In this document: in pieces, positions 46,662-57,200 of the stretch
Position numbering within the stretch: the first letter of the stretch is position 1
How the letters are laid out: every line of letters begins with the position of its first letter
Assembly (NCBI GenBank): GCA_950295325.1
Contig: OX485804.1
Coordinates: 14,820,001 to 14,880,000 of the forward strand
Reading direction: 5' to 3'
Length of the DNA: 60,000 nt
Source: Polytrichum commune
Taxonomy: Eukaryota; Streptophyta; Polytrichopsida; Polytrichales; Polytrichaceae
Position numbers and translations under genes: made by a program
The notes under the pieces: generated by a model
Told to the model about the DNA's origin: nothing
Databases searched by the model: none
The model's input: the letters and a program-made list of their open reading frames with translations, nothing else

Positions 46662-47400
46662 GGGCCAAGTTCCATGTGCCGGTCCCAGTCTGTTTTTTAA
46701 ATGGGTGAGAAACAGGTGACATCATCCAAAAAATGGGTGAGTGATAAGACATGACACTTTATGAAGGTCACCAATAATGGAGGTCATCATCATTTAACTT
46801 TTCATATTTGATTTGCACATCAATTTCCATACATTTATTGAATGAATTCCAAATTATGTGTTGTTGATATGTGTAGGTTGGTACTACTGTCATCTATGGA
46901 AATATGTAAATATTTTTATATATTATTTTTTAGTTGAAATTGTCATTGTACATTGTTTATAAGTGATTTTAACTGTGACACCTAAATGATACCAAAATAG
47001 TCTTTTAAATATTTCATGAGTGTTTCCTTTGGTTTGTTTGCCTTATAGATATAGATATATAGATATATAGATATATAGATATAAATAGTTAAGATCTAGA
47101 TTCTAAAAACATCATAAAATACACGTTCCCTAAGAGTACTCCTCAAAAGGAAGGACTTGAAGAACAAAGTGGCCGATCCGGTCACCGGAGCTTTCTAACC
47201 GGCACATGTCCTTCTTGTGACCATTAGGACCGCCAGTCCTTTGACACCCGTTCTTGCACAACACAATATGTGGGGCACCATCCATGGGGGGTACCGGTCC
47301 TTGGGTGAGAGGGATGGGCACATGGCACCACCCTCTTTTCACCGGCCCACCCATTTATTTAAAAAAAAACGGACCAGTACCGGCACATGGAACTTGGCCC
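46662..47400. mobile_element. Tourist-like MITE/element in the loop of the inverted repeat
   Basis: The ends are inverted repeats beginning GGGCCAAGTTCCATGTGCCG, 22 bp perfect then imperfect for about 30 more. Direct TAA trinucleotides flank it (46659-46661, 47401-47403). A GGGCC start and TAA target duplication fit the PIF/Harbinger (Tourist) group. It is 739 bp with no transposase, and it contains a (GATATATA)n-type microsatellite near 47048. Confidence 0.75.
47046..47088. repeat. (ATAGATAT)n microsatellite
   Basis: ATAGATATATAGATATATAG repeats, inside the Tourist-like element. Confidence 0.85.
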
Positions 47401-47419
47401 TAATCCCAGGCGCTTCATG

Positions 47420-48040
47420 AGGGGCGGTTTACACTATGGACCATGAAGTTGGACCAGGGCTCTGCAAGGCAGCTGATTGGCTGTTGAAGTTCTCCCGGGA
47501 CAACTTCCGTTTACACTAAGGAAAAAATGGCAGAGGGACCATGGAGGTCGAGGTCCCCAAAATATAATTTATAAGGCCTAATAAATGCACTGACATAGTC
47601 CAACGGATTTTGCGTTGAGAGAGGCAAGAGAGGTGGTCTGGTAGGATAAGGCAAGGGCCCATGTCAAAGAAACACCATTTCAATAAATTTTTAATGAATC
47701 TACCTTTTAAGCGCCTTAATTATACCATAGCCCATGAGACATACCAACACTACCTTGCCCTACCCCTTAAACCGGTTCACACGTGTTTCATCAAACAACG
47801 CGGGACATCTAGAACTCAAGAATTCAAGTGCAGATTTGTTTTTTTGGTCTACCAAATGTAATGTTTGGAATTTTGGGGCTTGTAATATACCGTTGGAAAG
47901 GTCTTGAAAATACCTTTCCAACGGTATATTACACACCCCAATATGCTTACAAAATACAGTTGCAAAACAAAAAAGAAAAATCTATAGTGGTTTAGTGATT
48001 GTAGATCAGGGTAGTCAAAAGAAGTGCAGTGGGAAATCTT
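47420..48040 (-). repeat. Right arm of the 621-bp inverted repeat
   Basis: Begins at the same TIR, GGGGCGGTTTACACTATGGA, and ends at GTGCAGTGGGAAATCTT, beyond which similarity to the left element stops. It is therefore a truncated, inverted copy of the element at 45414-46534, lacking that element's left 500 bp. Confidence 0.92.
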
Positions 48041-48209
48041 ATGACAAAAGAAGTGCAGTGTGTTAATATGACACATGGCGTAAAATTGTCAAACTATCAA
48101 GGGAATACAAAAACATAAGCAATGTGAGCTTGAAAATATATATAACGAGTTTAAGCAATATAAATTGCATGAAATAATAACTTATAACTTCAAACAAATA
48201 AAAATATAC

Positions 48210-49335
48210 TCAAGAACTCTTGGAATAGGAGTTCAAAGATCTCTGGTGTTGCCTACCCAAGTTAGCAACTATCATCTTATCTAAATTCCCTACTAGTTTT
48301 TGAAAACTAATAATTTCACTAACACCAAAATGTAAAGAGTTGTCTAATAAGAAATCAGACAACAACGATGCATGACGTTTAGCATCACTAAGTTTTATTG
48401 TAGGTGGAGCACCGTCATTCACATCTACTGAATATAGATCAACATCAAGATCAAAACCTTGTGCATAATCGATTCCCGAAGCTGCATCCACCAACTGATC
48501 AGTACTAAATTCTAGCTCAATAATCTCTTCCCCTTCCATCTGAATGTAGATCTCGATTGACATCTCATCATCACCCAATCGCAAATTTGAAATCACAGAA
48601 CCAAGTTCATCTAATTCTTCTTGGGTTTTTTTCTTCTCCCTTTCATCAACTAGAGCAAAATCAACATTCCATGTTGTAGGTATATATGCACCATCCTCCA
48701 ACAACTCATGATTATTTGTGCATCCAAGTCACTCCTTACTTCATAATTCCACATGATAGCCTTTCTAATGTTGGGCACCACCTTCCTTAAGTCCTTCAAT
48801 GTAGCATCATCATACTGTGATAAAACCCACTACAAAAGTTTCTTCTTATATTGAATTTTGAAAGATGCTATTAAAACTTGTTCCAAAGGTTGAACTACGC
48901 TTGTAACATTGGGAGGAAGGAATACCAAAGTCATGTACACAATGATGACAGAGAGAGCACAAAGCAAGAGAGTGCACAAAGATAATGATAATACTATATC
49001 ACCCGTGTACAAGGCAACGTACAAGCAAGAGGCCACTCTAGCCCTAATCATGTCCATTCTACACTAGTAACCCTAATTATCATTAAGTTTCCAATGATAA
49101 GTGAAATTCCCAAGTGAAAATGGATGTATTTTAGATGTACATAACATAGATGAAATTTTTTTAAACATTAATTACCTCTTTAATATGACAAAATAGAGAT
49201 TCTAAAGGTCGTATTATTGAGTGTCATAGTCGTATAAAAGAGGGAGTTTTGAACTAAAAAGTTTGGTCGCACAAAAATGTGTCGTAATATTGAGGGTGTC
49301 ATATAAACGAGTGTCGTACTAACAAGGTTAGACTG
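48210..49335 (-). pseudogene. Tigger/pogo-type transposase, internally deleted
   Basis: On the minus strand the frame 49057-48830 ends VFLPPNVTSVVQPLEQ and SFKIQYKKKLL, the conserved block near the end of the DDE domain of Tigger/pogo transposases. Sequence then continues, after a stop and frameshift, as DDATLKDLRKVVPNIRKA and, in 48704-48210, as TTWNVDFALVDEREKK and a C-terminal acidic region. The N-terminal DNA-binding domains and most of the catalytic core are missing. Near 49335 the minus strand starts CAGTCTAACCTTGTTAGTAC with TA before it, like a pogo-type terminus. The other terminus was not found. The copy is dead. Confidence 0.8.
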
Positions 49336-49374
49336 TAGTCGGTCAAGATCCTAGTGATTCTAAATCCAACCAGT

Positions 49375-49700
49375 TTCGTGTTGACATCTTCCGGTTTTGC
49401 TTTATACATTTGAGGTATATTCTATAGATTCCTTTTAAATGATCAGTAATTCTCCTGAAGTCTTGAACTTCAACCGGTTATTTCTCAAACTCAAGCGGCT
49501 CATTGTAACTAACTGTCAGTTCTCCCCGGACACTGATGTCGACATCTTACGGGTTTTCTTTATCAGTTTGAGGTATATTCTCTAAATTCCTCTAAAATGA
49601 GTAGTAGTTTTCCTGAAGTCTCAAACTTCAATTCTCAAACTCAACTGGTTCATCTGTAACTAGTGATCGGTTCTCCCTGTTCATTGACCCATGTTAGAAA
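49375..49700. repeat. Two direct copies of the CTTGAACTTCAAC-GGTT repeat
   Basis: Units beginning GACATCTTCCGGTTTTGC and GACATCTTACGGGTTTTC are spaced about 162 bp. Each contains TTTGAGGTATATTCT and TTCTCCTGAAGTC-like blocks. They are homologous to the inverted repeat at 44716-44967. Confidence 0.6.
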
Positions 49701-50800
49701 TTGTAGGTGATTCTGAACTGGTTGGTGCAACATACACTTAAGGTAGGCGTGTTTTAAGGTATGCGGGTGTTCTGTGGTTACTTTTCTAAATTGGACCCCT
49801 AGATTTGATTGGTAGGTAGTTCAATGAGATCAAAGAGCAAACATCATAAAGGCACATATTTAAATAAGATGGGACTATGTCTTCAATTATTAATTATTAT
49901 TCTACACTCTATAGTGTACACAATTGGGAGGACCTATGTATCTAGCTAGTTAAGGAATCAACAATTATGCACTTCCAATAACCATAACTAAAGCAAGGGA
50001 AGTCTAGTTTTTGCATATGTTTAATCTTAGATTTGTTAATGCAACATGAGTTTTGTTGTGTAAATGTAATCAGTAGAAGTTGGAGAACATGAAAATACAA
50101 ACCAAATAACACCCACATACCTTATGTAAATACTTTTCTCTTTGCATATCTTGTAGGATATGAAACACACAATCAAATAGTGCGAGACGATTAGCAAATC
50201 CAAGTCATACCCGTAGCCATTTGCCTCATGGTCTTTAGAGCTCATATGAATATCTCGCTCATTATTAAACTAAAGAATCTCCTACACATTAAGTGATCCT
50301 ACAGGAATTGCGCATTGTGTTGACTATTGAGCCTAGAAAGGTTAGCACATTTGAGTATGTAGCCCAATCCGTTTTGAACTGATGTCTTTTTAGTGTCCAG
50401 ACCTAACCACATACCACTCAAAAACTTTAGTGTCTAGCTTATTGCTACATTCGATTTAGGCATGTCTACGTTAGACTTGGGCACTTTCTCCGGTGAATAT
50501 ATCTTAAATGGATACTTGTTCAACTGATTACAACTGACACGTGAGTTCTAAGTTGTGACCCTAATGCCTGCATGTCAGTTTTGAAACATGAGGGGGCTTT
50601 CCCTTGTTGAACGGGCACTAGCTGCCTTTATGCGCGTTCATAGCATGCAGAGTTGTGTTTCCGTGTGAACATAAGTTAGTAGACCAGAGTGTTTGCTTGT
50701 CTACATGGCTACTACTGGACGGGAGTAATTTTACAGAGTAAGGTTGACTGTAAGGTACTTAAGGAGTTGAGAAGAAGCTAACATTTAGTGTCCACAGCAA
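49701..50800. other. Intergenic, no gene recognised
   Basis: Only short chance frames; no repeat or element terminus identified. Confidence 0.4.
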
Positions 50801-50805
50801 CATTA

Positions 50806-51392
50806 TCAGTTCCAAGTTGTCAGCTAAAAATTTAGCAAGAATCTTGTGTTCATCATTCCAGGAGAAAATAGGCTAACATCTAGTTGAGAAACAGAAGTCC
50901 GCAGTCAGAAGGTTGCATCTGTCCTTTGTTGCTACAAGTTATTCAATCAAACATTGTCCTTTGTTTGCTGATAAATCTGTGTCAAGAAGGGCAGCTCTAG
51001 TTACAGTCACGACTCAATTAGGTGAGGATGCCTGCCAGCTCTAGTATTTTAGTGCTCTGTTTGACAGTACTGTATGAGTTCGTGGACATGTTAATTAAGG
51101 GTCTCAAGTGCTAAAGAGAAGTTATAGGCACTTCTACCTTAGTAAATTACATAGTAGGTTACCTTTAAAGTTAATGAATTGAGAGCATCAGTTAGTTCCA
51201 AGTTGTCTGGATAACCCGAAATTGAGGAAGAATCTTGTGTCCACCATTCCAGGAGTACGTAAATGGGTCAACAGGCAGCTACATCTAGTTCAGAAACAAC
51301 AGGGGTCGGCAGTCGGGAAGTTCTATAGTTGGGTTTCTCGTTATTATTATGCCAGTGTCCTTTGTTTGCTTATAAATTTCTGTTAAGAAGGG
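50806..51392 (+). repeat. Direct duplication upstream of the LURP-one-related gene
   Basis: Two copies of about 190-200 bp start about 385 bp apart (50806 and 51195). Shared blocks are AGTTCCAAGTTGTC, AGAATCTTGTGT-CA-CATTCC, ACATCTAGTT-AGAAACA and CCTTTGTTTGCT-ATAAAT followed by AAGAAGGGCAG. Confidence 0.75.
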
Positions 51393-51639
51393 CAGATAAC
51401 CCTTGAGTTGAAAGCTGTACAGCCCCCTGAATATTCAGAACAAGTGCAGGTTGGAAGGTTGGGGAGTTGAGAGGCGGGTCTGCATAGACTGGTGGGATTG
51501 ATCGCATAAGTTAGCAGGTGAGAAATTTCTGTTTCTTGTGATAAAATTTGATGATTCTTGATCAAACCTTGGGGTTGCAATTTTTAGAAGCTATCGTGAT
51601 CAATTTCAGAGGTGACTGTTGGTCAGCCTCTTTGCGTTG

Positions 51640-52885
51640 TGATCTAGTATGTTTGTCTCGAGACATTCGCACAAGAAAAAGTAAGAGATTCGAGAACTTG
51701 AGGAAAGTTGTGTCGGTATGCATCAGACGAATGAACTAGATGTACGAAGAGCTGAACAGTTTGCGATCTATATTTTGCAACATTGACCACTATAGATTCT
51801 ATGTCGTATTTTACTTCAAAGCTCCGAACTTGCAACCAGCACTCCATATCTTTTACACCAACTCAATAGAGACTTTGTTGGGTGTTAGTCTCAGTCCTGT
51901 GCTTCTGTGTTGTGTGCTAGAGATCCTTGTGGTCAGCCTCTTTGGACCTTGCACTCAGTATCTTGTGCACCTACACAAAAGAGAACTCGTTGGGTGTTAG
52001 TCTCTCAGTCCTAGAGATTCCGAGTCTTGTGGTCGGCCTCTTGGACTTAGTCTATGTAGTACGCCTATCTGGGGAAATATTTATCAAGAATAAAAGCTTT
52101 GAGAACTTGGGTTAGTAGTATCTTTATCCATCAGATGTACAAAGAAGTTGTGATCTACATGTTGCAAATGTTGCAACATTGACCACTGTGGTTCATCATT
52201 GTCATGTCTGCAAAGATTAGAGATCCGACCTTGCAAGCAGCAGTGTATCTGTTGCACCTTCTCAAAAGAGATTTTGTTGGGTGGTGGTTGCTTAATCTTG
52301 CGCTCCTGTGTTTTGTACCAGAGATCCTTGTGATTTAGTTTTATAGTTTGTCTGTCTGGAGACATAGCATCATTTTACAAGAGTAACAGCTTTGAGAACT
52401 TGAGTACCCTGCATCAGGTAAGTGAAGTAGATGAACAAAGAGTTTGTGATCTGCCTCTTGCAACAGTTGCAACATTGAGCACCGTGGTTCATCTTTGTCA
52501 TGTTTGTACAATATGAGAGCTCCGGACTTGCAGTCAATATCTACCGTTGCATCTACTCAAACGGAATATCTGTTGACTACTGGTGGCTGGACATTGTACT
52601 TCTTGTGGTCTATACCAGAGAACCTTGTGACTCTTGGTCAACCTCTTTGTGACCCAGTTTTTGTAGTTTTCCTCATTGGGGACATTTTATCACAAAAATA
52701 ATAGCATTGAGAACTCAAGGTTAGTGGTTCATCTTCGTCATAATTGCTATACTAGAGCTCCGAACTTGCAAGCAGCAGTTCATAAATGTTGCACCCACTC
52801 AAAGAGAGAGATTTGTTGAGTATTGGTGGCTCAATCTTGTGCTTTTGTGTTTTGTACCAGAGATTCTTGTGTTAAACTTTGAAGC
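51640..52885 (+). repeat. Tandem ~300-bp repeats ending at the start codon of the LURP-one-related gene
   Basis: Four imperfect copies share, in order, a GAGAACTTG block, TTGCAACATTGA-CAC, a GAACTTGCAAGCAGCAG block, a TTTGTTG-GT-TTGG block and a TTGTACCAGAGATCCTTGTG block. The last block lies at about 51912, 52309, 52606 and 52853, spaced 397, 297 and 247 bp. The final copy ends about 25 bp before the ATG at 52892. This probably is promoter or 5' leader sequence; the transcription start is unknown. Confidence 0.78.
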
Positions 52886-52891
52886 AAAGCC

Positions 52892-53866
52892 ATGTCAAAG
52901 GGAGGGAAAAGTCGTCCTACGGAGCTGCAGAAGATAAGTGATCCCAACTTTGTACTCGAAGTGGCAGTAGGACCTCCGTTAGCATCTCTGGTTCCACAGG
53001 CAGCAGGATCTGGCCTCATTTTGGGAGGCCAATTCTGCTATGAGGAGACAAGGTTTATTTGGAAGAAAGCCCATTTGAGCGCAGATGACAACCGAATATT
53101 CGATGCCACTGGGCGGTTGATGGCTGTGTCGTATCATTACGGCAAAAATCCTTACGAAAGCTTAGACCCACTAGGGATTGCCTTCCAGAGCAACCCAACT
53201 GGGGAGTGGGACTCGGTCTGCTACATTGGTGGGTACAATGGCATGCCCGACTTGAAAGTGCGGCCAAAAACAATTTCGCGCCACGGGCGTCAGTACATTC
53301 GCGACGCGAGTGGGGAGATCACATTTTGCAACGTTGCTAAACAATCCCGGCTCCATTCCATGTCTATTCGGCACAACTTTGCGGTTTTTGCAGGCGAGGA
53401 GGAGGAAAAACCCGTGTACACGATTCTCGTTGACATGGCCGGCCGAACGATGCAGGTGATGAATGACCAGGACGAGAGGATCGCGCTTCTCGAGAAATCC
53501 GTGAAAACATTGCTCCTCAATGCCTCCTTGGGGGTGGGTTCGGAGTTCACAATCGACGTCGCTCCGGGCGTGGATTGGACGGCCATCTTAGCCATTGTGA
53601 TCGGGTTGCATCAAGTGGGGAAGAATATTTTCAAAGATGGGTTCAACAACTTTTTGGTGCAACCGCTCCAGGGTGCGGTTACGGGATACGCGGAGAACGA
53701 GGCCGAACAAGCAATTGAAGGAGACGATGGTGAAGATGGTGGTGGTGATGGTAATGGTGATGAAGAAGGTGGTGGTGATGAAGAAGGTGGTGGTGATGGT
53801 GATGGTGATGAAGAAGGCGGTATCGGCAGCACAATCATAGACCTCATTGGAGGGTTTTTCGAGTAA
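52892..53866 (+). CDS. LURP-one-related (Tubby-C-like domain) protein, intronless
   Basis: The 324-aa frame starts at an ATG in good context (AAAGCCATGTC) just after upstream stops. Residues about 45-245 fit the LURP-one-related/Tubby C-terminal-like beta-barrel family: FIWKKAHLSADDNRIFDATG (55-74) matches the early strand with its F/Y-D-x-x-G-x-L turn. IDVAPGVDWTAILAIVIGLH (221-240) matches the hallmark V-x-P-G-x-D-x-A-x-x-x-A-I-V helix near the end. Family members (about 200 aa) are soluble or membrane-associated and some act in defence; the biochemical role is unknown. Unusual features are the length, an Asp/Glu/Gly-rich tail (277-312) made by a DNA minisatellite, and a short hydrophobic C-terminus (GSTIIDLIGGFFE). 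No signal peptide is seen. It converges on the GT47 gene. Intactness suggests a real gene, or a recent retrocopy. Confidence 0.82.
   Translation: MSKGGKSRPTELQKISDPNFVLEVAVGPPLASLVPQAAGSGLILGGQFCYEETRFIWKKAHLSADDNRIFDATGRLMAVSYHYGKNPYESLDPLGIAFQSNPTGEWDSVCYIGGYNGMPDLKVRPKTISRHGRQYIRDASGEITFCNVAKQSRLHSMSIRHNFAVFAGEEEEKPVYTILVDMAGRTMQVMNDQDERIALLEKSVKTLLLNASLGVGSEFTIDVAPGVDWTAILAIVIGLHQVGKNIFKDGFNNFLVQPLQGAVTGYAENEAEQAIEGDDGEDGGGDGNGDEEGGGDEEGGGDGDGDEEGGIGSTIIDLIGGFFE
53724..53825 (+). repeat. Coding GGTGATGAAGAAGGTGGT minisatellite
   Basis: Several copies of GGTGATG(AAGAAGG)TGGT-type units in frame within the LURP-one-related gene encode a D-E-E-G-G-G-D tract. Tract length is likely variable between individuals. 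Confidence 0.85.
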
Positions 53867-54287
53867 ATTTTTGTGGTTTTTCCAAACCCTTTTTCCCCCT
53901 TGTGTTGGGCTGAAGCAAATGGATTAACCATTCTTATCAGATGGTGAACCAGAGTTTTGTGAGTTATTGAACGGTCAGAAGGGCCATTCATGGAGTCTTT
54001 CAACCAATTCCTGACAAGTTTCAGAAATCATGCTATCCAACCCGGTCTCGCAAGTTGCCCTCAGTATGGTCTCCAAGAACATAGATCAGTCAGTGCATTG
54101 CTTACCCATACCTCAGCCACTTTTAGTGTTAAGATGATACTTAATGTCTATCCAACTAGGTCCTTGGCCTTGAAGTTCAATCTTCTAGAATAGTGTTTCT
54201 GGGTACAGTGTGCAAGTATTTATGTACATTGTTTCCTAGCCGTGTACTATATTTCGTAATGTAAATTAAGAGACCCCCCATGACTCA
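53867..54287. terminator. Convergent 3' region between the LURP-one-related and GT47 genes
   Basis: Stop codons of the plus-strand LURP-one-related gene (53866) and the minus-strand GT47 gene (54288) face each other across 421 bp, so both 3' UTRs must end here or overlap. I saw no canonical AATAAA on either strand; a GTAATGTAAATTAAG stretch near 54257 is the best AT-rich candidate. Antisense overlap of the two transcripts is possible. Confidence 0.4.
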
Positions 54288-57200
54288 TCAGACTTGAGCT
54301 TTTGTAGAGTTTGTTGAAAGGCAGCAGCAACTGCACTGGTCAGGGGCACCTGGCACCAATCTCTGTGACCGACGCACATGTAAATGTACACTACGCATCT
54401 TCCCTGCCACCTGAGCCAATAACAAGAGAATTACATCACATAGGGAAACTTCGTAGGAAATACATTCAATTGTTAGTGAGAATGGAGATTAATACTTAGT
54501 GCCAATAGAGTAGAAGCACTTCATCCTGATGCATGCTGATTGTCTATGCATCTCCATTCAGAGCCTGGTAGAGGAAGATGAGCTGTAATGTCCTGAAGCA
54601 TTTCCAAACATTGCAAAGGAGAATCAAATCAAGCCACTAAAATGCGCCAAAAATGTGATGCACAACCATGTCTAAACCCTCATAGGAAACAAAAAAGAGT
54701 AGCCTTGCAACTGGAGTTCTGTAAGATTACCATGCGCCATGTCAAGTCCTCTGGGCCCAAGTATTGTGCAGGAGTTGCATATTGGAAATGTTTCATATAC
54801 TGCAAATTCCATGTCAACAACTGCAGCAATTTCTGAGAAACACAGTACTACTTGATGACAAAAGCACTTCTATTGAATTTGGTTCAACCAATCATCTGTG
54901 GATTGCAGTTAGTGGCCGTACTAGCAATGCTTGAAAAACAAATTTGAAAATTTTATCAGATGGCTCACTGGCCAACAACTGTACTTTAAATCTGAACAGT
55001 GTGGGTGTTGATTATTGTGGACTTTGTTGAGGAGGTCCCCATTATTTTCCAATAATTTTAAAGAATACTAAAACAAATAATATCTTTCCCCTTGTGAATG
55101 CTTGGAGATAGTGTTTGAATTTGAATGAGAAGCAACCTATTCGGTTCATCGAGGGCCAAGCTCATTTTAGCACTTCATTGAAATGAGTTTGACCCTCAAT
55201 GAACTCATATAGAATGTCCTTTGTTCAAACACCCACACTACCTCCAAGCTTGCACCGAAAAGTTACCTAACATGAAGGTGTTCTATGCAAAACAACCAAA
55301 TCCGGACCAAAAGTACATTCTGAGTTAAGAAGATAACTCTGGTTTGCTATTACATACAAATTGATGGAGAAGGGGGTGAAAAGAACCAGTGTTAATTACA
55401 TCCTACCTGAGAAAGCTTATGCTGCATAACTGCTATTCTGTCTGCACTTAGACTGCGTAGATGGCTTACAAGCCATCCCTTCTGAACTGCTTGTGTTGCT
55501 GGTACAAACAATATGGCCTGCCCCATTGCCTTGAGTTAGATTCTGAAAGTCCAACATAAGAGTACAAATTACAACCTATGACTGGATGCAAGTGGTCCTA
55601 AGAAAGTAGAGGTGCAAAATGCACCCTCCGCGATTGCAAATTTGCATCGAGATTACACTACTAAAGAAAGAATTGTGTTGCATGGTTTAATTGAAAGTGA
55701 CAAATTGTAGGGTACGTAGATGTCTGAGAATATGCCAACTCACGCTTACTATTTTTCCCTCCTCATGTGATGTGAAATAAGCTTTTCAAATTGAGTTGAA
55801 GTCTTCTATGAATTATCTCTAACTCAATCCCTGTGTATAGAGATTCAAGATAAGACCAATGTCACACACATTGGTGGCAGTTGATGTAAGAGCTCACAGC
55901 AATAGTTATGTCCCTCATAGAGCACGTTACAGTCGTGACATGCTGGCAATTTTGTTACATCTTAATTTTCAATTAGTGCAGCAGTTTGATAATGTTTTTG
56001 AAATGTTGTACTTGGGATGCTGTCTGAACACCACCAACCATTATTGTTGTGCAGGTAGGCTACTGTGGTGCAGCAATATTGTTGAAAGTACAAGAATTGA
56101 CCTCTTTGTGGTCGAGTATTCCTTCAAATGGAAGCTCCAGTTCATCACTAACCACAACCGGGATGCAACCACTCAAAATTGCATCGAACAGCCGAGCTGA
56201 GGATGGGGTGTCCCCAGCTGGACTTAGGCAAAAAACAGACCTATCATCCCACAATACCAACATCTCAACTTCAAACAGGATGGATATATTTTTATGGGCA
56301 GAGGCATGATCTCTACCTCCATTTCAAACCACGAATTTTGGTTCTCAAATTCAATGAATAGATACAAACCACGAGGGAGGCCTCAATTGACCTTTTGAAC
56401 AAACAATACATTCAAAATACTGCAGCATTAGTGGATTAGTGGATTTGTGCATAGAAGTTACCTCCTCATTCCATATTGCGCAGCAGCTTTACCATTTTTG
56501 CCACTGGACCCCTCCTGAATAACAACTTCCTCTCCCTCCTCCTGCAACACCAAAGCTAGTTTGCTGCGAATCTTCCCTGCCTGCTCCAAGGTTTTTGCTT
56601 GTAAACTCAACTTTGCATGCCCTTATCGTACAATAGAACTACAGAATATCAGACTTTTATTCTCTTAAACAAAATAAGCCTGGGGGAGGAGGGAGAACCT
56701 TTTGTTCTCTCTTCTATGGTCGGGTGGTTCGAGCTTATGACACACCACAATAGTGTTATTACGCTGTGAGGCTATTTCTAATGCATTAAGATTGAAAGCT
56801 CACTACCCTTGTGTCTCGTGTAGACACTTATTTGTATTAAGGGTATGTGACAGGCTCTACCTGTAACATTCTTAAGCATGTGTAAGGACGTTCTCTTTCT
56901 ATTTTGAGCTTCAAGAATAAATCCAAGAATCAAGGTTCTTGATCACATGCATGAATGCTGAGCATCGCATTATAGTGAGAACCTCATTGTTACCTGGCTT
57001 CAGACAAAGCCCTCTCCCATCAACCAAAATTCAACTTAAAGACTTTGCCAAAAAGAATCTCGCCGATTTATACTCTTCAAGATGGTTATCTAGGTAGAAC
57101 ACCCATTACACCACTTAAGAATGCTATGCCTAACATGACTGCATTCCAAGAACGAGTTGTTTAAGGAATCAAATTTATTCCTTGAATTCCAAGAGTTGAA

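Noticed and set aside
46094-47861. Identical 66-codon open frames in the two inverted-repeat arms
   Set aside because: They are identical because the DNA arms are identical; the peptide has no domain and short length, so I do not call a gene.
53611-54003. 130-codon minus-strand frame with Pro-Ser repeats
   Set aside because: It is the antisense shadow of the Asp/Glu/Gly minisatellite in the LURP-one-related gene.
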